Source of the DNA: SKUL01 sp964487545
GTDB taxonomy: Bacteria > Bacteroidota > Bacteroidia > Flavobacteriales_D > SKUL01
Length of the DNA stretch: 64,000 bases
Reading direction: 5' to 3'
Assembly: GCA_964487545.1 (NCBI GenBank)
Contig: CAZARI010000001.1
Coordinates: 1-64,000 of the forward strand
Position 1 is the first letter of the stretch; every line of letters begins with the position of its first letter. Shown here piece after piece: positions 33,693 to 43,673 of this stretch. The notes beneath the pieces are model-generated. The model did not search any database. It was not told the DNA's origin and saw nothing but the letters and a program-made list of their open reading frames with translations. The translations under genes and the position numbers were made by a program.

Positions 33693-35605
33693 AGCGAAAT
33701 GGATCCTTTGTATTTCTCTAGATCAAATCCGAGCAAGTCGTCGATAGACCGAACAGACACCGCGTGGTAATTAGGCCGTGCCCGTGCATAAATTCGCAAT
33801 GCCATCTCCTTACCTTCAGCCGTTTCGCTCAGCGCGGAATACAGCGGCATTAAAAACTTGCGCCGCCCCACCTCGCGCAGAAAGTTTTCAAGTTCATCTT
33901 TCACCGCAGTGTAGTCACGGTTAATCGACACCTCGAACCACGCAGCCAGAATTTCAGCATTCTTGCTGTAGGTCAGTTTAAAAGTGTTATCTATTTCTTC
34001 CATGCGATCCACTTCAATTTCTGCGGGCAGCGCACGAATAAAATGAAGCCACTCGTGGGTGGTCCACATTTCAGAATCCATCTCGTTAAGGGTAATCTGG
34101 TGATTGTACCAATCCTGAATTTTTTCCTCAACAAGCTTAAACCGATCAGATTCGGGAATAATAATGTCTTCGGGAATTCCAGTGCCGTAAACCCATTTTT
34201 CAATGTCAACAGCAACATCCACCTGACTCAACAAGTTGTTATTCAGGTATTCTAAAAAGCCCTCAGTGGTTACTGATTGAAATGCAAAGTGATTGAAATA
34301 TCCTTTCAAAAATGCGTCGAACTTTTCCCTTCCTACTCCTTCCTCAATCACCCGAAGAAAATGAAAGCCTTTTTCATAGGCAATATCGGTCATTCCATCG
34401 TCTGGATCCTTCCCTTCCAAATCGAGCTTTAATCGGGTCAGTTTGTTGTCTTCACCCAGCTCATCAACCGTTCTCATCAAGCTTTGATAATCCAGCAGGT
34501 TGAGCATTTCTGAATATTCAATGCCGTAGAGGGCTTCCATTATTCTCTTTTCGATATAAACGGTGAACCCCTCGTTCAGCCAGAAATCATTCCACGTGGC
34601 ATTGGTCACCAGGTTTCCGCTCCATGAGTGGGCCAATTCATGCGCAACCAGGGCCGTCAGCGAACGGTCGCCTGCAATGATGGTGGGCGTGGCAAATGTC
34701 AATCTCGGATTTTCCATTCCTCCATAAGGAAAGCTCGGAGGAAGCACCACCACGTCGTAGCGCTCCCATAAATAAGGGCCGTAAAGTTCTTCTGTGGTGG
34801 AAAGCATGCGCGGCATATCGGCAAATTCATAAGCGGCATCCGCAATGATACGGGGCTCGGCATACACCCCCATATTCTCGCTTACCGCCTCAAACTCCAG
34901 ATTTCCGACGGCGAGCGCAATCAAATACGGCGGAATGGGCTGGTCCATTTTAAATTGATAAACGCCTTCATCGGAAACCGATCGCGGATTTTCTGCACTC
35001 ATCACTGCGAGCATTCCTTCGGGTACTTTCACAGTGGCTTCATAAGTTAGTCTAACACCGGGGCTGTCCTGGCAAGGAATCCAGCTTCGGGTAAGGATAG
35101 CCTGCCCCTGAGTGAATAAAAAAGGATAGTGTTTGCCCAGCGTTTGTTCGGCACGCAACCACTGCACTGCCGATGCATTGGGAGAGGTAGAATAGTAGAT
35201 ATTTACGGATGTGGTGTTTCGGTGAATGTTCACGGCCAGTTGTTGCCCAAATGGACCACCTGCCGAAATGCTGTGAATGGTGTTGGCTTCGTTATGACCA
35301 AGTGTTACTTTCTCAATATTTAAACTGTCGATGTCGAAGATGATCTGATCTGCATTTCCTTTTTTGGAAATTTGATACCTCGCCACTCCGTGAATGACCT
35401 GATCGTCGAAATTAACGTCGAGTTCCAGATTCAGGTGGCGTGTAACGGCTACGCTCGGATTTGAAAAGCTGTGTGGATCTCTCACAAAATCGGTAGAGTG
35501 CTCCAGCGCTTGCAATTCTGTTTGATCCGATTTTTCTTTCGATTCGGGCGCGGTGCACGCTGTCAATAAAAATACCACTACAACTACAATCCAACTTCTG
35601 TACAT
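33689..35605 (-). CDS. M1-family metallopeptidase, lipoprotein
   Basis: A 638-residue zinc aminopeptidase-like protein. A lipoprotein signal ends in LLTAC (Cys17). The catalytic domain has the exopeptidase motif YGGMENP (294-300) and the zinc site HELAHSW (His322, Glu323, His326) with Glu345 in WLNEGFT. The overall order, with a C-terminal helical domain, resembles leukotriene-A4-hydrolase-type M1 enzymes. It should trim N-terminal residues from peptides in the envelope. A TAnnTTTG element lies 39 bases before the ATG. It is adjacent to a second, more distant M1 peptidase gene. Confidence 0.93.
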   Translation of the reverse strand: MYRSWIVVVVVFLLTACTAPESKEKSDQTELQALEHSTDFVRDPHSFSNPSVAVTRHLNLELDVNFDDQVIHGVARYQISKKGNADQIIFDIDSLNIEKVTLGHNEANTIHSISAGGPFGQQLAVNIHRNTTSVNIYYSTSPNASAVQWLRAEQTLGKHYPFLFTQGQAILTRSWIPCQDSPGVRLTYEATVKVPEGMLAVMSAENPRSVSDEGVYQFKMDQPIPPYLIALAVGNLEFEAVSENMGVYAEPRIIADAAYEFADMPRMLSTTEELYGPYLWERYDVVVLPPSFPYGGMENPRLTFATPTIIAGDRSLTALVAHELAHSWSGNLVTNATWNDFWLNEGFTVYIEKRIMEALYGIEYSEMLNLLDYQSLMRTVDELGEDNKLTRLKLDLEGKDPDDGMTDIAYEKGFHFLRVIEEGVGREKFDAFLKGYFNHFAFQSVTTEGFLEYLNNNLLSQVDVAVDIEKWVYGTGIPEDIIIPESDRFKLVEEKIQDWYNHQITLNEMDSEMWTTHEWLHFIRALPAEIEVDRMEEIDNTFKLTYSKNAEILAAWFEVSINRDYTAVKDELENFLREVGRRKFLMPLYSALSETAEGKEMALRIYARARPNYHAVSVRSIDDLLGFDLEKYKGSISL

Positions 35606-35644
35606 ACCGAGTAGGTGTTAATTTCAATCAGTTTCAATCAACGG

Positions 35645-35652
35645 CAAAGGTA
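35645..35652 (-). promoter_or_regulatory. -7 element for the lipoprotein M1 peptidase gene
   Basis: The minus strand reads TACCTTTG, an exact TAnnTTTG, 39 bases before the ATG at 35605. No convincing -33 element. Confidence 0.4.
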
Positions 35653-35732
35653 AAAGAAATGCTGCACCAGATGGTATTAGATGGGTACCAACTCTACATC
35701 AACTCAGGTTTCACCAAGCCAATTTTGCATGA

Positions 35733-37616
35733 TTACCGATTGGGAAACAACAAATACCGGGTATCTTTTGGCAACAACAACAGGTTGTTCGACCGATCTA
35801 CATCAGCCATTCTCAAGCTGGGATCGATTTCAATGGTAGCGATGTCTCCTGCCGGAATATCAATTGAGATTGTATATGTTTTATGCGTCCAGGGCCATTC
35901 GTCGTGATCGATTATTTTCATGTTTTTCTGTTCCGGCTGCTTTTGGCCGTGCATCATCACCATTGGAATGTAGTGCATTTCTTCCGTTCCAGATTTCGAT
36001 TTAATCACCACTTCCACCGGCATGGGCATTCTCCCAATTCTTTCGATGGTAATTTCTGTTTTGTTTCCGGTTTGATGAACTGCACGGATGCCGTAATCGA
36101 TTGTTGCGGTTGAGTTCACAAAATACTCGTGATACCAATCGAGAATCAAACCTGATTCTTTTTCTACAATCCGCAGAAAATCGTTGGGCCGCGGATGCTT
36201 GTATTTCCACTCGTTGAAGTAACGAAGCAATGATTTCCTCAGCACATCTTCGCCTACTATGTAGCTGAGCTGATGCACATAAACCTGACCTTTATAATAG
36301 GAGGCAATGCCGTATGCACGATTGGTTCGGTAGTGATCGCCGTGAGTGGTAAGGGGATCTTCTGCATCGGTTCCGGCAATGGAAAAGTAGCTGGCATAGG
36401 CCGATTGGTGCAAATCGCGCGGATCGTGGTCTTCTCGCGGAAACAAATCATTCATGACCAACTCGCCGGCATACATGGTAAAGCCTTCATCAAACCATGG
36501 GTAGAGCAACTCGTTGGACGCCAGCATCATTTGATACCAACTGTGCATCAACTCGTGAACCATCACTCCCACCAAACTTCCAAGATTCCGGCGTCCGGTG
36601 ATCAGCGTAGCCATGGGATACTCCATTCCTCCGTCGCCACCTTGAATTACAGAATATTGCTTGTAGGGATATTCTCCAAAATTCTCATTCGCAAATAGCA
36701 GTGCTTTTTCGGTGTAATCGACCAGTGCCGTCCAGTTTTTGATCATCGTTGAATCTTGCCCCTTATACAGGAAATGCAAACGTGTGCCGTTGGCCACATC
36801 TCTCCAAACGTGCGTATATCCCGGGTCGGCAGCCCAAACAAAATCATGCACTTTGGGGGCCACAAAATGCCAGGTCAGCTTGTCTTTTCCAGCGTGATCG
36901 AAAGTTACTCCCTGCTCTTCATAGCCGTACCCCACTTCGCTGTTGTTTTGAAGGTAACCTGTTCCGCCAAGGATGTAGTCCGAATCGATTGATATTTTCA
37001 CATCGTAATCTCCCCAAATAGCATAAAATTCACGGCCGATGTATGGGTTGGGATGCCAACCATCGATGTCATGATTGCAAAGTTTTGGATACCACTGCGA
37101 CATCGACAAGGCAATTCCCTCGCGGTTGTCTCTTCCCGACCTGCGAACTTGAAGTGGAACCTGACCAGCAAAATCCATATCGAGCACTGTTTGTTGTCCG
37201 GGCAACAATGGCTTGCGCAATGGCACCTGCAAAATCGTTCCGCGCACTTTATAATCGAGTTTTTTGCCATCTTGCTTCATCGAAGTGGGCTCCAGCTTTC
37301 CGATTTCATCGGGTTGTAACTGCGAAATGCGATCACCCACACGTTGATCGGGATCTGCAATGGTGCGCGATAATTCATCCATCATACTGCCGGGCTGAAA
37401 GGCGTTAAAAAACAAATGGTAAAACACCTGGTGCAACGTATCCGGGCTGTTGTTGGAAAAGGTTAGTTTCTGATGACCGGTAAAGTTATAATTGGTCACA
37501 TCCATGTCGATTTCCATCTTGTAATCAACATGGTGCTGCCAGTATGATTGCTGAGCAGTTACAAAACTTGCAGACAACAGCATTGCGAAAAACGCCATCA
37601 AACCCGTAGTATTCAT
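35733..37616 (-). CDS. M1-family metallopeptidase, exported
   Basis: About 627 residues from the chosen ATG. It starts with a signal peptide (MNTTGLMAFFAMLLSAS to TAQQ). The catalytic region has GGMEYP (329-334), HELMHSW (His354, Glu355, His358) and Glu377 in WFDEGFT, all M1 hallmarks. The 26 further in-frame codons upstream lack a signal and contain a TAnnTTTG element at 37639-37646, so ATG 37616 is preferred. Lack of a lipobox suggests a soluble periplasmic or secreted enzyme. It ends about 130 bases before the start of the other M1 gene, in the same direction. Confidence 0.92.
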   Translation of the reverse strand: MNTTGLMAFFAMLLSASFVTAQQSYWQHHVDYKMEIDMDVTNYNFTGHQKLTFSNNSPDTLHQVFYHLFFNAFQPGSMMDELSRTIADPDQRVGDRISQLQPDEIGKLEPTSMKQDGKKLDYKVRGTILQVPLRKPLLPGQQTVLDMDFAGQVPLQVRRSGRDNREGIALSMSQWYPKLCNHDIDGWHPNPYIGREFYAIWGDYDVKISIDSDYILGGTGYLQNNSEVGYGYEEQGVTFDHAGKDKLTWHFVAPKVHDFVWAADPGYTHVWRDVANGTRLHFLYKGQDSTMIKNWTALVDYTEKALLFANENFGEYPYKQYSVIQGGDGGMEYPMATLITGRRNLGSLVGVMVHELMHSWYQMMLASNELLYPWFDEGFTMYAGELVMNDLFPREDHDPRDLHQSAYASYFSIAGTDAEDPLTTHGDHYRTNRAYGIASYYKGQVYVHQLSYIVGEDVLRKSLLRYFNEWKYKHPRPNDFLRIVEKESGLILDWYHEYFVNSTATIDYGIRAVHQTGNKTEITIERIGRMPMPVEVVIKSKSGTEEMHYIPMVMMHGQKQPEQKNMKIIDHDEWPWTHKTYTISIDIPAGDIATIEIDPSLRMADVDRSNNLLLLPKDTRYLLFPNR

Positions 37617-37638
37617 TCCCTTAAAAATTGGTGAATTG

Positions 37639-37646
37639 CAAAAATA
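37639..37646 (-). promoter_or_regulatory. -7 element for the exported M1 peptidase gene
   Basis: The minus strand reads TATTTTTG, an exact TAnnTTTG, 22 bases before the ATG at 37616. Confidence 0.45.
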
Positions 37647-37850
37647 ACAGAATATAAATGTCCTTATCTTTCTTTGGTATCGCCTAACCATCATTCTACT
37701 GGAACACTGCTGTTTGCTATTCGTTAAATAAATCTAACAAATTGTAGCATTTTAAAGTATAAATGGTTTTGGGTGACTAATAACTAGGAAGATGATATCA
37801 AAACTAAGCCTACTGACCGCAAGCGGTATGAAATTCAAAATTGGATTTAG

Positions 37851-37858
37851 TAACTTTG
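37851..37858 (+). promoter_or_regulatory. Possible -7 element for the propeller phosphatase gene
   Basis: TAACTTTG matches TAnnTTTG. It would give a leader of about 150 bases before ATG 38011, so the assignment is weaker than the others. Confidence 0.3.
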
Positions 37859-38010
37859 TTTTCGTATTGCCCTACCTCTCATAGTACAGAATGATCAAGA
37901 AAAACGATTGGTGAAACCAAATTAAATGGTCTACCTAAAATTGCTATTGCCAGTTAAAAAGCTAAGAATCAAAACTGTTCTTTTTTTACAGATTAATTGT
38001 AAAATCAAAA

Positions 38011-41000
38011 ATGAGAGGAATTTATCTGAGTGCAGCAATTCTTTTTGTCATTGGGGGCTGCTCCCCATCAGGTGGTGTCAATGAGGACTTACCTATTCCC
38101 TACCCTGCTCCCGACATCATTTCACTTGCCACAGATTCGGTATATACCGTTAATCAGATTACCGGCGAAATGATAGAGCCGCTGGTGATCTCTGGCGACA
38201 CCATTCTAACCGGATCTCCAATTCGGGTCAAAGGAAAAAGAATTCACCATTCGCAAGTACAACCTCCCGAAGTTCTTCACGTTGGTAATCCGACAATTAT
38301 ACCGATAAACCACAGAATACCTTTTGATAAGAAAAGCGTAATCTTTAATACGGTACAGTTAGATTTATTTTCAACCTCACTTTTGACAACAGGAAACCCA
38401 GAGGCCTATCAGCTCAACCTGCGGGGGGATACCATCCCCACCGGATTGCCGATCAAGACGCGCCCGGTAGTGAAAAAATGCCAGCACCCGCAACCCATTC
38501 CTGCTAGTACTCCTACCTTTAAAGATTTTACTAACCACGATTTGCGATTTGTTGATATACCGCACGGACTCAGCTCCTCCTATGTAAGAAAGGTTATTGA
38601 AGACCGAAACGGCAACATCTGGTTGGCCAACAATGAAACGGGGATCACTCATTTCAATGGGGAATACATCACGCATTACACTTCAAAAGAAGGTCTTGCT
38701 CACGATCAAATCAGATCGATTTTTGAAGACGCAGACGGCAACCTGTGGTTTGGAGCGGTCAACGGAAGTATCAGCCGATATGACGGGGTGAATTTCACCA
38801 ATTATTCCATCAGCTCTGGATTATCCGGATATACCATTTGGAGTATCGCCCAGGATCACAACGGGGTCATGTGGTTTGGTACAGGCGGTGGCGGGGTAAC
38901 CGCTTTTGACGGGACTAACTTTACCCACTTCACTACCAATGAAGGTTTGTGTCAAAACAATGTAAGAACTGTGTTGACCGACCGCAAAGGAGATTTGTGG
39001 TTTGGAACATACGGCGGTGGCATTTCGAAGTTTGATGGAGAGAAATTCATCACGCTCAATACCGACAACGTCTTAATCAACAACTATTTTCTCTGTTCGA
39101 TGGAAGATGCCGAAGGTAACCTTTGGTTTGGCACCGACGGCGGAGGTCTGGTTAAGATTAAAGACTCGCTCATTACCCAATACCCCAAATCAACCGGCAT
39201 TAGCAGCCCTCAAATTCTTGATATCGAACAAGATCACGAAGGCAACATGTGGTTTGCCACCATGAAGGGGCTCGATAAGTTTGATGGAGAAACCTTTTTA
39301 AACTATTCGCAAGAAGAGGGTTTAACAAGTGAGGTTTTATCATCAGTGCATGAAGATGGTCAGGGCAACCTATGGATTGGCACATTGGGCGGAGGGGTCA
39401 ATATCCTGAACCCTTTCAGCTTTGAGCATTTCACTCAAGAGCAGGGGCTTCCAGACAATAAAATTCTCGCAATTGAGCAAGACAGCGCTGGCAATTACTG
39501 GTTCGGCATGTTGGGTGGCGGGCTGTGCAAATATGATGGTGAAAAACTCATTCATTACACCAGTCAGCAAGGGCTCAGGCACAATTATGTTTTTGCCCTT
39601 GAATCCGACAGCAAGGGCAATATTTGGATCAGCAATTACCCTGGAGGAGTGAGCAAATTCGACGGAGAGAATATAACGATATACACCGAAAACAGTGGGT
39701 TGAGCGATAAGTCAGTCTACACCATTATCGAGGATTCTAAAGGCACCATGTGGTTTTCTACCTACAATGGTGGGGTGAGTTCGTTTGACGGCGAATATTT
39801 TACACACTATACCCGCGAAAACGGATTAATCGACCAATTGGTTAGAACCGTTTTTGAAGACAGTAAAGGAAACCTCTGGTTTGGAACTGCAACCGGTGTA
39901 ACCAAATTCGATGGTGAATACTTTACCCATTTCACCGAACAGCAAGGCTTGAGTCACCATCACGTTGGTTCAATAACAGAAGATCACGCGGGAAACATGT
40001 GGTTTGGAACGCATGGCGGCGGTGTGGTTTGTTTTGACGGAACCCGGTTTATCTGCTTTACCGAAAAGTCGGGTCTCACCAATAATCTGGTGCGTTCTGT
40101 GACAGAAGATCATCTCCATCGCATGTGGGTGGCCACCAACAAGGGACTAAATTTGATTGAGCGAAACGATAACGACGGTTTTACCATTCTAAATTTCGGC
40201 AAGGAAAGCGGTTTGAAAGGCATCGATTTCTTTTCGAACAGCGTGTTGATCGACGAGAAAAATGATGCCTGGTGGGGAACTGGAAATTCGCTCACGCGAC
40301 TTAATTTGGACCATATTCCTCAGAATCGCAAAACACCGCAGGTAAACCTCGGCCAGCTCAACATTAATGGAAAATTTATCAACTTCAACAACACGGATGA
40401 GGCGTTGTTACAAAACGCAAAGTTTAACGGAACGGCCCCGTTTCGAAATTATCCTTTGAATTTGAAACTAACGCACGAATCAAATCACCTGACTTTTCAT
40501 TTCTCGGCCATCGACTGGTTTGAACCACACAACGTGCGTTACAGCTATAGAATGAAAGGTCTCAATGATCAGTGGAGCGAAATCACCCACAACGCCATTG
40601 CCGATTATCGCAACCTTCCACACGGGAAATTCACATTTATGGTAGCCGCAGTCGGTACTGATAATGAATGGGGAAAACCCTATGAGTATTCTTTTGAAAT
40701 TAGACCGCCGTGGTGGAATACTTGGGGTGCACGCATTTCCTATTTAGTTGTCGTGGCTTTTCTGCTTATGCGGTATGGACAATGGCGGACTTATCGGCTC
40801 AAAAAGCAGCACGAACAACTGCAAATGAAAATTGAAATGGCTACTGGTGAACTCCGCCATCAAAAACGACTGGTAGAGCAAAAAAACAAATCCATCACCG
40901 ATTCTATCACTTATGCAAAACGCATTCAAGATGCTATTCTGCCTCCGCTGCGAATTGTAGAAAGGGCATTAAAGGAGAGCTTTATTCTCTACAAACCCAA

Positions 41001-41736
41001 GGATATTGTTGCAGGTGATTTTTACTGGATGGAAACCATTCCCGACCCCGACCTTCCAGACCACAACTTGATTGTATTTGCCGTGGCCGACTGCACCGGC
41101 CATGGTGTGCCGGGAGCCATGATGAGTGTTTTATGCAGCAACGCCCTCAACCGGGCGGTCTTGCAATTTAACCTCACTGAGCCCGCTGCTATTCTCGATA
41201 AAACGCGTGACATTATCGTTAGTCATTTTGAGCGTAGTGACGATGAAGTGAAAGACGGAATGGATATCGCACTGTGCATTTACAACGAAAAGACACAGGT
41301 TTTGAAGTTTGCCGGGGCACAACGACCATTGTGGATTGTCACTTCGCGAAGCATCGAAGCAGAAGGTCTGGAAGAACCGATGACCATCACCGATGATTCA
41401 GATGCCGAGGTGACAAATTCCACCTATAAGCTATACCACTTTAAACCCGATCGCCAGCCCATTGGTATTTACGCTGCACCAAAACCGTTTACCAATCATA
41501 ACATCCAGCTTGAAAAAGGCGACACGCTCTATATGTTTAGCGATGGTTACCCCGATCAGTTTGGGGGACCAAAAGGAAAGAAGTTTAAGTACAAACCACT
41601 GAAGGAAATGCTCATTGAAATTCAGGATAAATCCATGGATGAACAAAAGGAAATCATCAAAAATCGATTTGACGAATGGAAAGGTGGCCTGGAGCAAATC
41701 GATGATGTGTGTGCTATCGGAATCCGGATTATCTAA
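38011..41736 (+). CDS. Propeller/Y_Y_Y sensor with SpoIIE-type PP2C phosphatase output
   Basis: A 1241-residue membrane sensor. A lipoprotein-like signal (IGGC, Cys17) is followed by about 140 residues carrying two similar segments (GDTILTGSPI and GDTIPTGLPI). Then come about 14 Reg_prop blades (NLWFGT-GGGVSKFDG-FTHYT-GL units of about 42 residues), enough for two seven-bladed propellers, and a Y_Y_Y domain. One membrane helix (ISYLVVVAFLLM) and a coiled coil lead to a SpoIIE/RsbU-type phosphatase with KPKDIVAGDFYW, ADCTGHGVPGAMMS, DGMDIAL and QIDDVCAIG. The metal-binding Asp residues are present. It likely senses an extracytoplasmic ligand and dephosphorylates a cytoplasmic antagonist. No anti-sigma or partner gene is adjacent. 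Confidence 0.9.
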   Translation: MRGIYLSAAILFVIGGCSPSGGVNEDLPIPYPAPDIISLATDSVYTVNQITGEMIEPLVISGDTILTGSPIRVKGKRIHHSQVQPPEVLHVGNPTIIPINHRIPFDKKSVIFNTVQLDLFSTSLLTTGNPEAYQLNLRGDTIPTGLPIKTRPVVKKCQHPQPIPASTPTFKDFTNHDLRFVDIPHGLSSSYVRKVIEDRNGNIWLANNETGITHFNGEYITHYTSKEGLAHDQIRSIFEDADGNLWFGAVNGSISRYDGVNFTNYSISSGLSGYTIWSIAQDHNGVMWFGTGGGGVTAFDGTNFTHFTTNEGLCQNNVRTVLTDRKGDLWFGTYGGGISKFDGEKFITLNTDNVLINNYFLCSMEDAEGNLWFGTDGGGLVKIKDSLITQYPKSTGISSPQILDIEQDHEGNMWFATMKGLDKFDGETFLNYSQEEGLTSEVLSSVHEDGQGNLWIGTLGGGVNILNPFSFEHFTQEQGLPDNKILAIEQDSAGNYWFGMLGGGLCKYDGEKLIHYTSQQGLRHNYVFALESDSKGNIWISNYPGGVSKFDGENITIYTENSGLSDKSVYTIIEDSKGTMWFSTYNGGVSSFDGEYFTHYTRENGLIDQLVRTVFEDSKGNLWFGTATGVTKFDGEYFTHFTEQQGLSHHHVGSITEDHAGNMWFGTHGGGVVCFDGTRFICFTEKSGLTNNLVRSVTEDHLHRMWVATNKGLNLIERNDNDGFTILNFGKESGLKGIDFFSNSVLIDEKNDAWWGTGNSLTRLNLDHIPQNRKTPQVNLGQLNINGKFINFNNTDEALLQNAKFNGTAPFRNYPLNLKLTHESNHLTFHFSAIDWFEPHNVRYSYRMKGLNDQWSEITHNAIADYRNLPHGKFTFMVAAVGTDNEWGKPYEYSFEIRPPWWNTWGARISYLVVVAFLLMRYGQWRTYRLKKQHEQLQMKIEMATGELRHQKRLVEQKNKSITDSITYAKRIQDAILPPLRIVERALKESFILYKPKDIVAGDFYWMETIPDPDLPDHNLIVFAVADCTGHGVPGAMMSVLCSNALNRAVLQFNLTEPAAILDKTRDIIVSHFERSDDEVKDGMDIALCIYNEKTQVLKFAGAQRPLWIVTSRSIEAEGLEEPMTITDDSDAEVTNSTYKLYHFKPDRQPIGIYAAPKPFTNHNIQLEKGDTLYMFSDGYPDQFGGPKGKKFKYKPLKEMLIEIQDKSMDEQKEIIKNRFDEWKGGLEQIDDVCAIGIRII

Positions 41737-41792
41737 AAAAATCGCGCATCATCCGACGTTCTTTCTAAACCATGAGCCTGTAGCAATATGTT

Positions 41793-43040
41793 TTAATTAA
41801 GTACATCACAGCTCGTGATAACCTTGTCATTATTGATGTACATCGTTGGCGTTTCGCCGAGCTTACCCACTTTTTCTTTTATACACAAACACTTTCCATC
41901 GAGCTCCAATTCAGGAAGGTATTCAAAGTTGACCAGGTTGTCGGAAGAAATAAATACCTGAAAAACAGTTTCGGGATACACGCGATCAAATTTCAGAAAG
42001 ACGTGTCCATTTCTCGATTTAGATGCTTCAACCACATTGCCACAAATTGTTACTTTTTTGCCCGAATTCACATGATATGCTGCCTGGGCACTGTTGAAAA
42101 TGTTCTTCGGAAGTTGAGTGGGATCCAGCATTGGCGCATTTTTCTCCAGCTCTGGAAACCAGTGCACCGCATTGGTGATTGATTCAACTTCGTGCTGATT
42201 TTCAAGCAATGTAAAGAAATCAATTCCTGTAAATGATTCTACTGAGTCGATGGAAACCACATAGTGATCGGGAGATTTCAAATGGGCTTGGTGTGGCACG
42301 AGAAACCCTATCCCCTGCCCGATTTCCGGATCCACAGCCACCTTGTAGTAGAATTCGGGTATAGAAACTTTATTGACGCTGCGTTCTTGCACCGGCAATT
42401 CCTCGTGAAGCACACCACCAGTAACCACATAGAGCGGGCGCTCGTGTTTCATTACATACGCGCGCATTTCATTTTCGATGGCTACCCAGCCCTCACGGTT
42501 AAATCCGGGTAGCTGCGGTGAGATGTTCGAATAGTAATAACTTTCTGAAAGGGCTTTTGCACTCCAACGAAAATCTGCACTGGGGGCCAAGTGTCCGCGG
42601 TCATAACCAAAACCGTCGTATTTGCGTTTGCCATCTACCACGTTCACCACAAAGTAATCCTGCTGAACGGCACTTCCGGTCGATACTTTCTCGTCAACCC
42701 TAAAATCATTGGTACGCCCCTGGGTGCCGTGTTTTATTTCGGGCAAAATGGCGTGAAATACCCACGCAGCTTGTTCGTGCTCTTCGGCATATTCCAGAAT
42801 CATTGCGCTGTGGTGTACAATTTCACCGTAGAAATGGCTTTTGGGCAGTCCCAAATCTTTGAGTTGTTCTACTAAAGACTTAAGACGAAGCTCATTAATG
42901 TGGGCTTCGGTAGCTTTCAATATTTGCTCAATGCTGTCTTTTTTAGCCAGCGCTTGATTCAATTCGGAATGTTGAGCCTTGATGCTAAAAGGCAAAATCA
43001 ACAACACACCTACCCACACCAATTCAACTGCTCTCTTCAT
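41793..43040 (-). CDS. Exported DNA/RNA non-specific endonuclease with C-terminal extension
   Basis: A 415-residue protein. A signal peptide (about 1-22, SIKAQ) precedes a helical region and a NUC1-type endonuclease domain: YDRGHLAPSADF contains the DRGH motif with catalytic His150, and YYYSNISPQLPGFNREGW supplies the metal-binding Asn and surrounding residues. The last about 90 residues (from VTICGNVVEASKS) look like a small OB-like beta domain with conserved GxV and FLKFD features. This should be a metal-dependent nuclease acting outside the cytoplasm, perhaps in nutrient scavenging. It lies 68 bases downstream of the DUF4833-like gene on the same strand. Confidence 0.87.
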   Translation of the reverse strand: MKRAVELVWVGVLLILPFSIKAQHSELNQALAKKDSIEQILKATEAHINELRLKSLVEQLKDLGLPKSHFYGEIVHHSAMILEYAEEHEQAAWVFHAILPEIKHGTQGRTNDFRVDEKVSTGSAVQQDYFVVNVVDGKRKYDGFGYDRGHLAPSADFRWSAKALSESYYYSNISPQLPGFNREGWVAIENEMRAYVMKHERPLYVVTGGVLHEELPVQERSVNKVSIPEFYYKVAVDPEIGQGIGFLVPHQAHLKSPDHYVVSIDSVESFTGIDFFTLLENQHEVESITNAVHWFPELEKNAPMLDPTQLPKNIFNSAQAAYHVNSGKKVTICGNVVEASKSRNGHVFLKFDRVYPETVFQVFISSDNLVNFEYLPELELDGKCLCIKEKVGKLGETPTMYINNDKVITSCDVLN

Positions 43041-43108
43041 AATTTTGGCAATTTAATCAAACAACTTGCAAAGCAAACAAACGGTTCGGATGTATATTTT
43101 ACGGTCGA

Positions 43109-43654
43109 TTATTTTGCTCTCGGATTGTTGATGACTTCAATTACTGCATTGCCCTGCACATCAGTTCCATGTAGCTCCAAAGCGGAAATTTCGGGGACCC
43201 AGAACGAACCTTTTCCGATTATGAGGTGAATTTTTTCTAACCGCTGAAGTTTGCCATCAATATCAACCAGAACAAAATCTCCCCGATCTGTTCGTTTCAG
43301 ATAAAGATCGCGATCTATAGAAACAAACTGAAAATGTGCGCTGGTTTTGGTAACCGACAAAAAGCGAAGTCCATAGGCATATCGTTTTTCTATCCCATTC
43401 AGTGGCCGCCCCGATTGTTCGCCTTTGTAGTTATATCTAATCCAATACGCTTCAACAGGCGCATTAAGATCGAGCTGGTCGTTTGACGTGGTATTGAGAT
43501 AATAGATGATCTCGTTGGCGTCTTTGTTACGGGTGATTCTAAACAGTTCCTCCTTTGATTTCGAGTCTGGAGGGTTCGCTATTTCAGTGCTGCTAACGAA
43601 CATCATTTGCAGCAGCATCACCGAAAAAACCCACACTATTATATTCATCATCAT
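43109..43654 (-). CDS. Exported DUF4833-like protein
   Basis: About 181 residues from the first of three consecutive Met codons; a further upstream ATG (43687) would overlap the PorE-like gene by 14 bases. An N-terminal hydrophobic signal sequence precedes LFRITRNKDANEIIYYLN, EAYWIRYNYKGEQSG, YAYGLRFLSV and a C-terminal GTDVQGNAVIEV segment. This pattern I associate with DUF4833, a beta-rich family of Bacteroidota and some Proteobacteria without known function. The gene probably continues the queE/PorE-like transcript. Confidence 0.65.
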   Translation of the reverse strand: MMMNIIVWVFSVMLLQMMFVSSTEIANPPDSKSKEELFRITRNKDANEIIYYLNTTSNDQLDLNAPVEAYWIRYNYKGEQSGRPLNGIEKRYAYGLRFLSVTKTSAHFQFVSIDRDLYLKRTDRGDFVLVDIDGKLQRLEKIHLIIGKGSFWVPEISALELHGTDVQGNAVIEVINNPRAK

Positions 43655-43673
43655 AGCCCATGAATCTCGCCGG

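Larger units (their letters stand above)
37617..38010. other. Divergent intergenic region M1 peptidase / propeller phosphatase
   Basis: About 390 AT-rich bases without a gene. It holds an outward -7 element for each side (37639-37646 minus, 37851-37858 plus). The rest shows no open frame, repeat or strong hairpin that I can support. Confidence 0.5.

Noticed and set aside
38600..40320. Periodic sequence of about 126 bases
   Set aside because: It encodes the propeller blades of the sensor phosphatase; no separate DNA-level repeat function is needed.
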